Assembly (NCBI GenBank): GCA_024223125.1
Contig: JAAEOP010000289.1
Location: 1 to 47,875 of the forward strand
DNA length: 47,875 nucleotides
Origin: Chloroflexota bacterium
GTDB lineage: Bacteria; Chloroflexota; Anaerolineae; Promineifilales; Promineifilaceae
Direction: 5' to 3'
Shown here: one piece after another, positions 15,257-23,628 of the stretch
Layout: each line of letters starts with the position of its first letter
How positions within the stretch are numbered: position 1 is the stretch's first letter
Position numbers and translations under genes: made by a program
The notes under the pieces: model-generated
Told to the model about the DNA's origin: nothing
What the model saw: the letters and a program-made list of their open reading frames with translations, nothing else
Database searches by the model: none

Positions 15257-16498
15257 TTGGCAGAGAAAAAGTTTTTTTACGGCTGGATCATTGTAGCCGT
15301 CTGTGGCTTCGTCTTATTAATAACTTTCGGTATTCGGCTTTCCTTTGCCGTTTTCTTTGTCGTCTTATTAGACAAGTTTGGCTGGGCGCGAGCCGACACC
15401 TCCCTCATTTTTTCGGTAAGCATGATTGTGTTTATGCTGGCTTCTACTCTGGCCGGCATTGCTTTAGACAAATGGGGGGTACGGCGCGTCTTTAGCGTGG
15501 GGGCTGGGTTGTTGGCTATAGGATTACTTTTGAGCAGCCGTATCCACACGTTAACCCAACTCACCTTTACCTATGGCGTCATTGCCGGTTTGGGGATCAC
15601 TATTTTGGGGTTGGGGCCGCAAGCCAGTGTCATTGCCCGTTGGTTTGTACGTCGGCGCGGTCTGGCAATTGGGATGACATTTGCCGGGACGGGGTTGGGA
15701 ACATTGTTGCTCACACCAGGCACGGCCGTACTCATTTCCCAAATCGGCTGGCGACACGCCTATATCGCCCTGGCTCTGCTCACCTTGCTGATGATCCCTT
15801 TTATTCTGCTTTTCTTGCGTCTGTCGCCTAATTTAATGGGGCTGTTTCCTGATGGGGAACGGCCGTCAGCAACCTACCCCCGTCACATCAACAGTTCCAC
15901 CCAAACCGGCTGGACAATGCCCCAGATAGTGCGCTCACCTGCTTTTTGGCTGCTCATTTTGGCCGGATTGGGGGCTATCGGGCCGCTGCGAATGTTAACT
16001 GTACATCAATTGGCAACAATGGCAGATAGTGGCGTAGACCGTATTTTAGCGGCTTCCATTGTGGGTTTGACGGGGGCAGTCACGGCCGTCGCCTTCATCT
16101 TCTGGGGTAGTTTGTCAGATCGCATTGGGCGGCGGCAAGCATATACATTGGGGTCGCTGTGTCTGCTGGCAGCCATCCTTATTTTAGGCAGTTTGCAGGC
16201 TGCATCGGGCACAATCTGGCTGTTAGCCTATGCGCTGATGTTAGGCTTGGGGGAAGGGTCGCGGGCATCGTTGGTTACGGCCGTAGCCAGCGATCTTTTT
16301 CCCGGCCCCGCATTAGGCACAGTGAACGGCGCTGTCGGTTCCGCTTTTGGCGCGGGGGCGGCTCTTTTCCCCTGGTTAGCCGGCCGACTTTTCGATCAAT
16401 CAGGCAGTTACAATCAGGCGTTCCAGATTGGGGCATTGGCAATTGGCGTTTCATTATTGGCTTTGTGGATTGCACCGTTGATGGTGAGACGGCCGTGA
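15257..16498 (+). CDS. MFS transporter
   Basis: About 413 residues with twelve predicted helices. FYGWIIVAVCGFVLLITFG starts helix 1, and the family loops are present (DKWGVRRVF between helices 2 and 3; SDRIGRRQ between 8 and 9). It resembles the monocarboxylate/oxalate-formate antiporter branch; substrate unknown. The start is doubtful. The frame is open upstream but would translate two hairpins and the terminator, so TTG 15257 (LAEKKFFYGW) is the best guess; it has no clear ribosome site and lies 18 bases after the terminator T-run. Strongly hydrophobic and intact. Confidence 0.85.
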   Translation: MAEKKFFYGWIIVAVCGFVLLITFGIRLSFAVFFVVLLDKFGWARADTSLIFSVSMIVFMLASTLAGIALDKWGVRRVFSVGAGLLAIGLLLSSRIHTLTQLTFTYGVIAGLGITILGLGPQASVIARWFVRRRGLAIGMTFAGTGLGTLLLTPGTAVLISQIGWRHAYIALALLTLLMIPFILLFLRLSPNLMGLFPDGERPSATYPRHINSSTQTGWTMPQIVRSPAFWLLILAGLGAIGPLRMLTVHQLATMADSGVDRILAASIVGLTGAVTAVAFIFWGSLSDRIGRRQAYTLGSLCLLAAILILGSLQAASGTIWLLAYALMLGLGEGSRASLVTAVASDLFPGPALGTVNGAVGSAFGAGAALFPWLAGRLFDQSGSYNQAFQIGALAIGVSLLALWIAPLMVRRP

Positions 16499-16525
16499 CG
16501 CCCGATCGCAAAAATCGGCCGGGAA

Positions 16526-16582
16526 TTGTATACACGGATAGAAACAGAGAAAAATCTATGTTCTTTCCATCCGTGTATACAA
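16526..16582. terminator. inverted repeat between convergent genes
   Basis: Arms TTGTATACACGGATAGAAA and TTTCCATCCGTGTATACAA pair at 18 of 19 positions around a 19-base loop. It sits in the 182-base gap between the convergent MFS and serS genes and may act as a two-way terminator. A second element ending in the same ATCCGTGT-TACAA pattern is at 36222-36275, so it may be a dispersed repeat. Confidence 0.6.
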
Positions 16583-16680
16583 GGGATACAGGGCAAGTTT
16601 TACACTACTGTCAAAATCTATTTAGGGGCACGGTCTTCCGTTAACCGCCAACCCGCTAAAGCGGACACTACGAACCTTGG

Positions 16681-18051
16681 TTATTTGCTAATCACTTCCA
16701 CGCCGCCCATATACGGCCGTAACACCTCCGGCACCACAATCGAACCATCTGCCTGCTGATTATTTTCCATGATGGCAATCATAACCCGTGGCAAAGCCAA
16801 CCCCGACGCATTGAGCGTATGTGGGAATTGGGTTTTGCCGCCAGCGGCCGGTTTGTAACGCACATTCGACCGCCGCGCCTGAAAATCATACGCATTCGAG
16901 ATCGAGCTAACCTCCAACCATTCACCACATCCGGTCGCCCACACTTCAATATCATACGTCTTCGTCATGGCAAAACCGATGTCTCCAGTAGCTAAATCTA
17001 CCAGCCGGTAGTGGAAGCCCAACGCATCACAGATGTCCAGCGCGTGTTGTTTCATATCCTCGTGCGCTTCATGGCTCTTATCAGGGTGGGTAAACTGATA
17101 CATCTCCACTTTGTGGAATTCGTGTCCGCGCTTGATACCGCGCACATCCTTACCCGCGCTCATCTTTTCCCGCCGCCAGCAAGGCGTGTAAGCTACATAT
17201 TTCAGCGGCAACGCCTCTTCCAACAAAATCTCATCCCGGTGCATATTGGTCAGAGCGATTTCGGCCGTGCCCAACCACATAAAATCTTCTTCCGCATCCC
17301 GGTAAATGTTGTCAAAGAATTTGGGCAATTGTCCCGCACCCTCAAAAACAACCGAGCGCACCATGAACGGCGGATTGATTTCAGTATAACCGTGATGTTC
17401 CAGATGGTAATTGAGCATGAATTGAATCAGCGCCCGCTGCAACCGCGCCCCCATCCCTTTAAGCACATAAAAACGGCTGCCCGACATTTTTACGCCACGC
17501 TCAAAATCAATGATGTCCAATTCCGGCCCCAAATCCCAATGTGCCTTTGGTTCAAAATCGAAGGCTGGTTTGGGCACGCCTTGCGGTTCGTAAAAGGTGT
17601 TGTTCGAATCATCTTCACCCACTGGCACATCGTCTTGCAAGATATTGGGAACCCAAAGCATATTCTCCCGCAGCCGGGCTTCCACAGTGCGCAGTTCCTC
17701 ATCCAATTCACTGATGCGTTCGCCAATTTTGCGTGTCTCATCTTTGGCTTCGTCAGCGTTGAACTGCATGGCGCTAATCTGTGTTTCCAAAGCGGCCGCT
17801 GGTTGGCCCACATCTTGTCCGGCTTGTACTCGTTTGAGATCGGCTTCTAGCTTTTTCAGACTGCCCATCCAACGGCCGATCTGCTTTGAGCTTTCATTCC
17901 GTTGGCGGCGTAGTTCTTCCACTTCCAACAATATTTCCCGACGACGGCCGTCGTCCGCCAAAATCTCATCAACCGGCGCCGTGGTAAAACGTTTGGCCGT
18001 CTGTTCCTTCACCCATTCCGGTTTTTCTCGGATTAACTTAATGTCTAACAT
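16681..18051 (-). CDS. serS: serine--tRNA ligase
   Basis: A 456-residue seryl-tRNA synthetase. The N-terminal coiled-coil arm (about residues 25-105) binds the long arm of tRNA-Ser. The class II core follows, with a motif 2 region (CWRREKMSAGKDVRGIKRGH) and a C-terminal motif 3 (LNASGLALPRVMIAIMENN). It charges tRNA-Ser in the cytosol. The start at 18051 has GGAGG five bases upstream; a start four codons earlier is less good. The 5' leader is a T-box, so expression should rise when tRNA-Ser is uncharged. Slightly longer than many bacterial SerRS but complete. Confidence 0.97.
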   Translation of the reverse strand: MLDIKLIREKPEWVKEQTAKRFTTAPVDEILADDGRRREILLEVEELRRQRNESSKQIGRWMGSLKKLEADLKRVQAGQDVGQPAAALETQISAMQFNADEAKDETRKIGERISELDEELRTVEARLRENMLWVPNILQDDVPVGEDDSNNTFYEPQGVPKPAFDFEPKAHWDLGPELDIIDFERGVKMSGSRFYVLKGMGARLQRALIQFMLNYHLEHHGYTEINPPFMVRSVVFEGAGQLPKFFDNIYRDAEEDFMWLGTAEIALTNMHRDEILLEEALPLKYVAYTPCWRREKMSAGKDVRGIKRGHEFHKVEMYQFTHPDKSHEAHEDMKQHALDICDALGFHYRLVDLATGDIGFAMTKTYDIEVWATGCGEWLEVSSISNAYDFQARRSNVRYKPAAGGKTQFPHTLNASGLALPRVMIAIMENNQQADGSIVVPEVLRPYMGGVEVISK

Positions 18052-18062
18052 CGTAACCTCCA

Positions 18063-18107
18063 TTCATCATTCGTCATGCGTATTTCGTTATTCGTAAGTC
18101 GTACAAA
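18063..18107. repeat. heptamer run just upstream of the serS start
   Basis: Plus-strand units ATTCATC, ATTCGTC, ATGCGTA, TTTCGTT, ATTCGTA and AGTCGTA follow each other with a strict 7-base period. The run lies between the leader hairpins and the serS ribosome site and overlaps the last leader bases. Confidence 0.7.
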
Positions 18108-18112
18108 TGCGT

Positions 18113-18150
18113 AAGAGAAGTTCCACCTTTCCTAAAAGGTAAAACCTCTT
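18113..18150. repeat. imperfect palindrome in the serS leader
   Basis: On the minus strand AAGAGGTTTTACCTTT, a short loop, then AAAGGTGGAACTTCTCTT. It resembles the perfect palindrome at 15150-15182 in its ACCTTT/AAAGGTGGA centre. It comes after the T-box terminator and before the serS start. Confidence 0.55.
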
Positions 18151-18156
18151 TTAATA

Positions 18157-18440
18157 CAAAAAGCCTCCTCGTCTTTCCAGGACGAGGAGGCCCGTGGTGC
18201 CACCTGGATTCATCAGTGTTCAGTGTCTAGTTTTCAGTAATCACTGTTCAACTCTAACAACTGCTTACTGAACACTGCTCACTGCTTACTGATCTCAAAC
18301 GCTATAACGGGCTGACCCGGCTCACCTTATATCGGCGGCAACTCCGGAGTGGATTTGGGATTGGTTCCTGTTTCGCTTACACTAACCGCGAACTCTCTGA
18401 GCAGGTACGCAATCTTACTTATCTCCATCAACGTTGATTG
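18157..18440 (-). promoter_or_regulatory. T-box leader (serine type) of serS
   Basis: Read on the minus strand: a Stem I start with AGTA (GGAGATAAGTAAG), an AGAGAG bulge near 18395, a distal loop and the 3' side AAATCCACTCC with candidate specifier TCC (Ser) at 18353-18351. A Stem III-like GCCGGGTCAGCCCGTTAT follows at about 18322-18304, then the T-box core AGGTGGCACCACGGG at 18205-18191. The terminator is CCTCCTCGTC...GACGAGGAGG plus T-run (18190-18157). Uncharged tRNA-Ser(GGA) would favour the antiterminator and let serS be transcribed. About 80 bases of heptamer repeat sit between Stem III and the T-box core. The core and terminator are certain; the specifier is a reading by eye. Confidence 0.9.
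18211..18293. repeat. heptamer array inside the T-box leader
   Basis: On the minus strand units ATCAGTA, AGCAGTG, AGCAGTG, TTCAGTA and AGCAGTT run in 7-base register. The complementary half (ATTACTGAAAAC, ACACTGAACACTGAT) follows, so the array folds on itself. It lies between the Stem III-like element and the T-box core and leaves both intact. Confidence 0.75.
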
Positions 18441-18483
18441 TTGTTGAGTTGTGTGGGCATTATATTCATGAAGCGCACGGCCG

Positions 18484-18548
18484 TCAATCAGTATTCAGTT
18501 TTCAGTGACCATCTACTGACAACTGCTTATTGAACGCTGCACATTGAT
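18484..18548. repeat. heptamer array between divergent serS and the secreted-protein gene
   Basis: Units ATCAGTA, TTCAGTT and TTCAGTG are followed by the partly complementary ACTGACA, ACTGCTT and ATTGAAC half. It is flanked on both sides by CGGCCGT palindromes (near 18479 and 18556). It lies upstream of both the T-box and the promoter of the rightward gene. Confidence 0.65.
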
Positions 18549-18551
18549 CGT

Positions 18552-18579
18552 TTGACGGCCGTACCCAACCCTATACAAT
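18552..18579 (+). promoter_or_regulatory. probable promoter of the secreted-protein gene
   Basis: TTGACG at 18552-18557 and TACAAT at 18574-18579 with a 16-base spacer. The start of transcription would be about 55 bases before ATG 18642. The -35 box overlaps an ACGGCCGT palindrome. Confidence 0.5.
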
Positions 18580-18641
18580 CAGGAATTGAGTAAATTTGAT
18601 CTGGCGACAGATATTAGTGGCAAAAGGGAGTAGAAAGTTTC

Positions 18642-20093
18642 ATGAAGACAAATCAAGTAAAACGCTTAACAACCCTAGCACTGGTTACGCTAGGAGTTTT
18701 ATTTATATTCGGTTTAGGAGTGACAGTTTTCAGTATGACGATGACGGCCGTACCCGCTACCCCAAATAATAATCAGGCTAATGATGGCTGGACGGCCGTG
18801 TTAACCAGCACCTTTGAAATTGGCTTCGATCCAACCTGGATAACAGCAGATGGTAACGGCTCCGTCAACGGCGAATATTATTGGGGGCCTGTTACCTTCA
18901 CCAACACCATAACCGGGCATACACAAAGCGCCTGGGCTGTCGGCGCTGGCGCCGATGGGATTTCCCTGACAGTTGGGGTGGACGGCTATCCTAATCAGGC
19001 TAATTCCTGGTTGGTGATGGGACCATTTAGCCTGACACAATCCGTTCAAGCGGCCGCTCTGGATTTTGAGTACTGGTTAGAAATAGACAATAGTGATTTC
19101 TTTAATGTCGCCATTGCCAACAATAATATATTAACGACTATCTTCACTACTACCCAAAACAGTAATGGTTGGCTGACGACCACCGCCAATCTAGACAATT
19201 TCATTGGCAAAAACGATCTTTATCTAGCCTTCAACTTCACCAGCAATGCTTCCACAATCACCCATACCATGCCTGGGGTCTTAATTGACAACATCCTGGT
19301 GAGGGTACAGTCACAAAATCCCGAAACTTACTTGCCCATCATCAGAGTAGACCCGACGCTAACCCCCACGCCCACACCGACAAACACAGCCACACCTACC
19401 AGCACACCCACACCGTCCCCCACTCCCACGACCGCTCCCCAAACATATTACCGGAACGATTTTGCCGATGATGCTGACGATTGGGATATGCGCCGCACCA
19501 CTGCAGATGATAGTGATTGGCATCTAACCCATCGCCCCGGCGAATATGACAGCTTACAAATCGAACTAGATAGCACAGATACCTATATCATTGCTTCACC
19601 CTTCATACCGGGACCACAACCTCCTTTCACCATTAAAATCAACGCTGTGATGATGGATAGACAAGAACGCCATACCTTTGGAATGGTATTCGCTGCCGAT
19701 GGCAATGCCGAATCCTGCCCAAATAGTGATTTTTCAAGTTGCTTCAATCATTACTACGTTTTACGGGTTGAAAAAAGAGCCGATGCGATTGAACCTTTCC
19801 AATTTAAGCTCAAACGCATTGACTTCCATGATAGCGGCCACAACGATCCCCAGGGACCAGACCTGATTGATTGGACCCCAGTCTCTGCCATAGTAAACCA
19901 CCGCAATAAATGGACGATTTCTGTGGATGCGGATGGGGATATGCGTGTTTATCTCAACGACAGTCTGGTAGGCCAGACAAATGACTCAACCTATCTCAAT
20001 AACGACCGGCCCTATTTTGGTTTGCTTGTACAAACCAAACAGAACGGAGATGCGAGCACCAAGTTTGATTATATTGAGGTGAAAGCAAAGTAG
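18642..20093 (+). CDS. secreted protein with two beta-rich domains and a Pro/Thr linker
   Basis: A 483-residue protein with a basic start and one hydrophobic segment (about 11-33), likely a signal peptide or anchor. Residues about 45-230 form a beta-rich domain (FEIGFDPTWITADGNG..., VAIANN..., VLIDNILV) like the ligand-binding or MAM-like domains found in bacterial exported proteins. A Pro/Thr linker (about 234-262) leads to a second domain (265-480) with a concanavalin/LamG-like pattern (FADDADDWDMRR, WTISVDADGDMRVYLND, KFDYIEVKAK). No catalytic motif is visible. It probably binds something outside the cell. A ribosome site (GGGAG) is rather far from the ATG. Gene stands alone. Confidence 0.7.
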   Translation: MKTNQVKRLTTLALVTLGVLFIFGLGVTVFSMTMTAVPATPNNNQANDGWTAVLTSTFEIGFDPTWITADGNGSVNGEYYWGPVTFTNTITGHTQSAWAVGAGADGISLTVGVDGYPNQANSWLVMGPFSLTQSVQAAALDFEYWLEIDNSDFFNVAIANNNILTTIFTTTQNSNGWLTTTANLDNFIGKNDLYLAFNFTSNASTITHTMPGVLIDNILVRVQSQNPETYLPIIRVDPTLTPTPTPTNTATPTSTPTPSPTPTTAPQTYYRNDFADDADDWDMRRTTADDSDWHLTHRPGEYDSLQIELDSTDTYIIASPFIPGPQPPFTIKINAVMMDRQERHTFGMVFAADGNAESCPNSDFSSCFNHYYVLRVEKRADAIEPFQFKLKRIDFHDSGHNDPQGPDLIDWTPVSAIVNHRNKWTISVDADGDMRVYLNDSLVGQTNDSTYLNNDRPYFGLLVQTKQNGDASTKFDYIEVKAK

Positions 20094-20140
20094 TAGACTA
20101 CGGTTTTGTCTCTAAGGGAGCGCTCGTTTTTAACTTGGCA

Positions 20141-20174
20141 AGATTGGTTCACTCTTTCGAGAGTGAACCAATCT
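20141..20174. terminator. perfect 15-bp hairpin with TTCG loop
   Basis: AGATTGGTTCACTCT, TTCG, then the exact complement. On the plus strand this gives a UUCG-type tetraloop and a very stable stem. It lies between the secreted-protein gene and the tRNA gene, which face each other, so it may end both. No T-run follows on either side. Confidence 0.6.
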
Positions 20175-20190
20175 GGAAACTCAAAACTTG

Positions 20191-20262
20191 TACCCCCTCC
20201 AGGACTCGAACCTGGGCTTTTGGCTTCGGAGGCCAACGCTCTATCCTCTGAGCTAAGGGGGC
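20191..20262 (-). tRNA. tRNA-Arg (anticodon CCG)
   Basis: The minus strand reads as a complete 72-base cloverleaf. The acceptor stem is GCCCCCT/AGGGGGT with a G-U first pair, the D arm GCTC...GAGC, the anticodon stem TTGGC/GCCAA with loop CTCCGAA (anticodon CCG), a four-base variable loop and a T arm CCAGG-TTCGAGT-CCTGG. The discriminator base is A, and CCA is not encoded. It would read the CGG codon. Confidence 0.95.
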
Positions 20263-20353
20263 ATTTACCGGAGCGAGATTTTGCCATACGCAGGAGTAAA
20301 TGTCAAATCCGGTGGGCCGATGGTGGCAACGCCGGTAAATGGTACAACGGCTG

Positions 20354-21049
20354 TCAACTTACTGCCAGAGTCAGTACAAAACCATCTTCTACCTGCCACC
20401 AACCCGTTAACGGCGGAGCCGGCCGTGGCAGCCACTCTTGGTTATAGCGAATAATATAGCGAGTCCACGTCTTGGGCGGCCGTGTTTCCGGTTCCATCAG
20501 GCAGCGTACCGCTCGTGTATCGACAGACAGTCCCAAATGCAGCGCTTTGAGAACAGCTTCTTTGGCGCTCCACACGGCCGTCACCATCATATCCCGTGCT
20601 CCATCCTCTACCTGCCGTACTAATATCGCTTCCGTTTCCGTAAAGTAATCATCAATAAACTCTTCCTGGCGCGGCTCAATCTGCTCCATATCGGCCCCCA
20701 CCGGCACATTTAGCTTATCAATGGCGACGACAAAGGCACGGCCGTGTGAATGGCTCAAAGAAATTGACAATTGACAATTATCAATTGGTAATTGATAGTT
20801 CGGTACGCCATCTGCATTATTACCGATTGTGATCATATCCAGCGGCAGCGTAATCCCTTGCTTCTCCCAAATAACCGTTTGCAACAAGCGTTTGGCCGTC
20901 CAACGGCCCAACAGCCAATCATTGCGCCGTTTCTCCATCTTCAACTGTAAAAACTTTTCATACTCCGCTTCACTCAAATACCCACCCTCATCAATTAGTC
21001 GAGATGGGTCGGGCAATTCAGTGTGGGATTGGGTTAGCCAGTGGATCAT
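20354..21049 (-). CDS. 4'-phosphopantetheinyl transferase (Sfp type)
   Basis: A 231-residue Sfp-like transferase. It has RRNDWLLGRWTAKRLL (41-56), SHSHGRAFV near 99, the metal-binding GADMEQIE (Asp120, Glu122) and WSAKEAVLKAL (Glu164, Lys168). These enzymes attach phosphopantetheine from CoA to carrier domains, so it should activate the three carrier domains of the synthase upstream. An odd NYQLPIDNCQLSI segment (84-96) is encoded by a run of AATTGAC-type heptamers and looks like a repeat that entered a surface loop. No ribosome site is seen; the leader is a heptamer array. It lies 91 bases after the KR-DH gene in the same direction. Confidence 0.9.
   Translation of the reverse strand: MIHWLTQSHTELPDPSRLIDEGGYLSEAEYEKFLQLKMEKRRNDWLLGRWTAKRLLQTVIWEKQGITLPLDMITIGNNADGVPNYQLPIDNCQLSISLSHSHGRAFVVAIDKLNVPVGADMEQIEPRQEEFIDDYFTETEAILVRQVEDGARDMMVTAVWSAKEAVLKALHLGLSVDTRAVRCLMEPETRPPKTWTRYIIRYNQEWLPRPAPPLTGWWQVEDGFVLTLAVS
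20762..20798. repeat. heptamer array inside the transferase gene
   Basis: Plus-strand units AATTGAC, AATTGAC, AATTATC, AATTGGT and AATTGAT in strict 7-base register, partly self-complementary. They are read in frame and give the NYQLPIDNCQLSI segment, with a seven-residue period. Confidence 0.75.
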
Positions 21050-21050
21050 T

Positions 21051-21143
21051 TTTAGTATTCGGTGTTCAGTATGCAGTATTCAGTGATCAATGTTCAGCCT
21101 GGTTAGCGTTGAAAACTGAAAACTGTACCCTGCATACTGATTA
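21051..21143. repeat. heptamer array between KR-DH and transferase genes
   Basis: Units TTTAGTA, TTCGGTG, TTCAGTA, TGCAGTA, TTCAGTG and ATCAATG on the left, complementary GAAAACT, GAAAACT and GCATACT on the right. The array covers the whole gap and runs into the stop codon of the KR-DH gene. Confidence 0.75.
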
Positions 21144-23579
21144 CTTGAAAGAAACGGTACCCGGCAGCGTCACCGTTCGGTATTCATTCAGGGTCACAAA
21201 CACCTGTCCAGATTCATCAACAACCTGGGCGTTGAATTCGTCACCGCCGTTGACCGCTTCCACGATGGCATAGAGACGGCCGTCTGCTTCACACTCCTGC
21301 TTATAAACCGTCACCGAACCAATTGCCAACGGCAGCGCCATCTCCTGCTTGGTGCAAATCTGCCACACCCCAGCCGTCTGGAAGCAAAGTTCAACCAAAC
21401 GCGGCGCGATCAATTCTTGCATCTGCGCCGGATTCATGTTTGGCGGTAGATTATCGGCCAGCAGACCAATCGCCCGCTTGCTATCCACCTGCACACTTTC
21501 CAACACCTTGTACGCCGGTCCATGGAAGTAGATGTCGTAAATGGCATCAGCGTCAATTTCCAACGACTCTGGCAGCGTAAAAGGGACCGGTTCAGTTGCT
21601 GGCGCATCTTTGCTTAAGCGAACTGTGGCTGTAAAATGCAGCTTTTCTTGCACACCTGTCCTCAATTCACGGCGCGAATGAAGTTGGGTGTACACTAGCA
21701 AATCGTTGCCATCGGGCACGGCCGTGCCGCTCAAATACAATGTCTGCGGTTCCATGCGGTAAAACTTAAACGGCGTCTGGAAATCCTCATTAAAGATAGA
21801 AACCACCTTCATCTGCGGTGCAATGGTCTGGGCTAACTCAGCAAACGCCTCCGTCCCCATTACCCCTGGCAGCAGCGGCGTGCCGTCCATAGCGTGGTCA
21901 TACAGGAATGGCTGTTCGTTTGGATCCAACCTCGTTTCTGCCTGCCAGCCGTCGTACACATTAGCCGCCTTTAATTCGCTAATTAACAATAAATTGTCGT
22001 TAGCCTGCGGCCGCAAACCACCGCCTTCATCTAACTCATCTACCAGGATACCCAGCTTACCGCCCACCAGTACCTCACCCGTGTAGCCGCCAGCGACCAA
22101 CTCCCGACGTGTGGTGGGGATGCCCGCTTCCGGCGGCAGCATCTCAATGCCAGCCATCTCCATAATCTTGGGAATAGAGCCACGAGTAGCCATGCCGATG
22201 CCACCCCAGGCCGTCCAATCAATAGCAATCGCTTTCATATCGGGGCGAGTACGGCCGAAACTGCTCGTCAACTTACACAACAAATCATTGGCTGCACTAT
22301 AATCCGTCTGCCCGGCATTGCCAAAACGTCCGGCTACCGAACTAAAACAAACTGTCGCCCCGATGGGCATATCCTTAGCCGCATTCAGCAGGCTGAAGAA
22401 CCCGTCCGCTTTAATATCGTACACTAGATCAAACTGAGCCGCGTCTTTGCTGGACAAACCTTTGCTAATTTCAATGCCGCCGGCGTGAACCAGCACATCA
22501 ATCCGGCCCACCTGCTGCCGAATTTCAGCCACAATCTCCGTCAGAGCCGGGCCATCCAGCAAATTGACGCTGCGATAAAAAGCCGTGCCACCTGCCTGCT
22601 CTACCCCTTCAATGCCGCTCAAGGCTGCTTCCAAACGTTCAATGGCCGTCAGTTTCTTTTCGATCATGACTGGCGTCGGCCGTTCTCCGGCCGCCTTCGC
22701 CTCGGCAATCAACTGTTGTTTCAAATCATCTTTACCAGCCCGGAAAAGGGCAATTTGAGGATCGTAGCGGTCTGGTTCTGGTGTCAAGTCCAGCAGATAA
22801 AATGTGCCGCCGCTAACCGCCGCTAGGTCGGCCACAATAGCGCTGGTAATGCCGCCAGCCGCTCCCGTCACCAGGAATACGGTGTCTTTATTCAATATCA
22901 GACCAGGACGGCCGTCTACTGCCGACTCTTCCAAAAGCGTAATGGTATAGCGATTGTCTTGGTAATATCCCACTTCAACCACACCAGGATCACACAGCGT
23001 TTCGGCAATAAGTAAGTCGGCATAAGCAGCCGTTTTGCGGCTCACTTCAAAATCTACTGTCTTTACCAACACATCCGGCCGTTCTCGTTTATACGCCTTT
23101 GTAAAGCCGGTAACGCCGCCGCCCAACGGAGCTACAGCCGGTTCCTGTCCATATCCATGCAGACCACCCAGGCGCACGGCCGTTACAAGAAAACTGTCCG
23201 GCGTCATCACTACGTCATACAACGCCCGCATGGCAACGGAAAGATTCTTGACCCGTACCCGATTCGCTTCACGCCAATCAGCCAGTGTCATTTCCATCAA
23301 ATCTGGTTCTGCATCCAGCGCCGTCAGCCAGTAGACGCCTTGGATGGGGCCGTCGGCTAGCCAATCTCGTATCTGTCCTTCTAACGCTTCTTGAGCCAGT
23401 GACGCCTCGATTGTCAACGCCATAACGCCTGACTTCTCCAATTTTTTAACGAGCGCCCTACCGATGCCTCCATCATCCAGAGCCACAACCACCCGGCTAT
23501 TCTCAGCCAACATTATGCCGGTTGGTTTACACATATCCAGCGACGGCCGTAAAACAGGCGTAGGAATTCGGCGCGGCAT
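21141..23579 (-). CDS. ketoreductase-dehydratase (KR-DH) part of an iterative synthase
   Basis: About 812 residues from ATG 23579 (six more from TTG 23597; positions below use the longer form). A structural KR-like half (about 30-235) is followed by a catalytic SDR ketoreductase with TGAAGGI (244-250), Ser419/420, Tyr433 and Asn437. A hot-dog dehydratase (about 540-740) has HAMDGTPLLP (His568, fitting HxxxGxxxxP). It would reduce and dehydrate carrier-bound beta-keto chains. GGAGG at 23595-23591 could start it separately, but the open frame runs upstream without a start to the slippery site at 23684-23678. It may therefore be the C-terminal half of the upstream synthase, made by -1 frameshifting. 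No enoyl reductase is visible. Confidence 0.88.
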   Translation of the reverse strand: MPRRIPTPVLRPSLDMCKPTGIMLAENSRVVVALDDGGIGRALVKKLEKSGVMALTIEASLAQEALEGQIRDWLADGPIQGVYWLTALDAEPDLMEMTLADWREANRVRVKNLSVAMRALYDVVMTPDSFLVTAVRLGGLHGYGQEPAVAPLGGGVTGFTKAYKRERPDVLVKTVDFEVSRKTAAYADLLIAETLCDPGVVEVGYYQDNRYTITLLEESAVDGRPGLILNKDTVFLVTGAAGGITSAIVADLAAVSGGTFYLLDLTPEPDRYDPQIALFRAGKDDLKQQLIAEAKAAGERPTPVMIEKKLTAIERLEAALSGIEGVEQAGGTAFYRSVNLLDGPALTEIVAEIRQQVGRIDVLVHAGGIEISKGLSSKDAAQFDLVYDIKADGFFSLLNAAKDMPIGATVCFSSVAGRFGNAGQTDYSAANDLLCKLTSSFGRTRPDMKAIAIDWTAWGGIGMATRGSIPKIMEMAGIEMLPPEAGIPTTRRELVAGGYTGEVLVGGKLGILVDELDEGGGLRPQANDNLLLISELKAANVYDGWQAETRLDPNEQPFLYDHAMDGTPLLPGVMGTEAFAELAQTIAPQMKVVSIFNEDFQTPFKFYRMEPQTLYLSGTAVPDGNDLLVYTQLHSRRELRTGVQEKLHFTATVRLSKDAPATEPVPFTLPESLEIDADAIYDIYFHGPAYKVLESVQVDSKRAIGLLADNLPPNMNPAQMQELIAPRLVELCFQTAGVWQICTKQEMALPLAIGSVTVYKQECEADGRLYAIVEAVNGGDEFNAQVVDESGQVFVTLNEYRTVTLPGTVSFK

Positions 23580-23628
23580 CTTATCCGCATCCTCCAAACT
23601 ATATTCTGGTTCAATTTCTGGAAGCCGG

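Noticed and set aside
17011..17850. Long plus-strand frame opposite serS
   Set aside because: Antisense of the conserved synthetase; His/Phe/Arg-rich without recognisable domain.
18211..18293. CRISPR-like array
   Set aside because: Units are 7 bases without spacers and vary; no cas genes are present.
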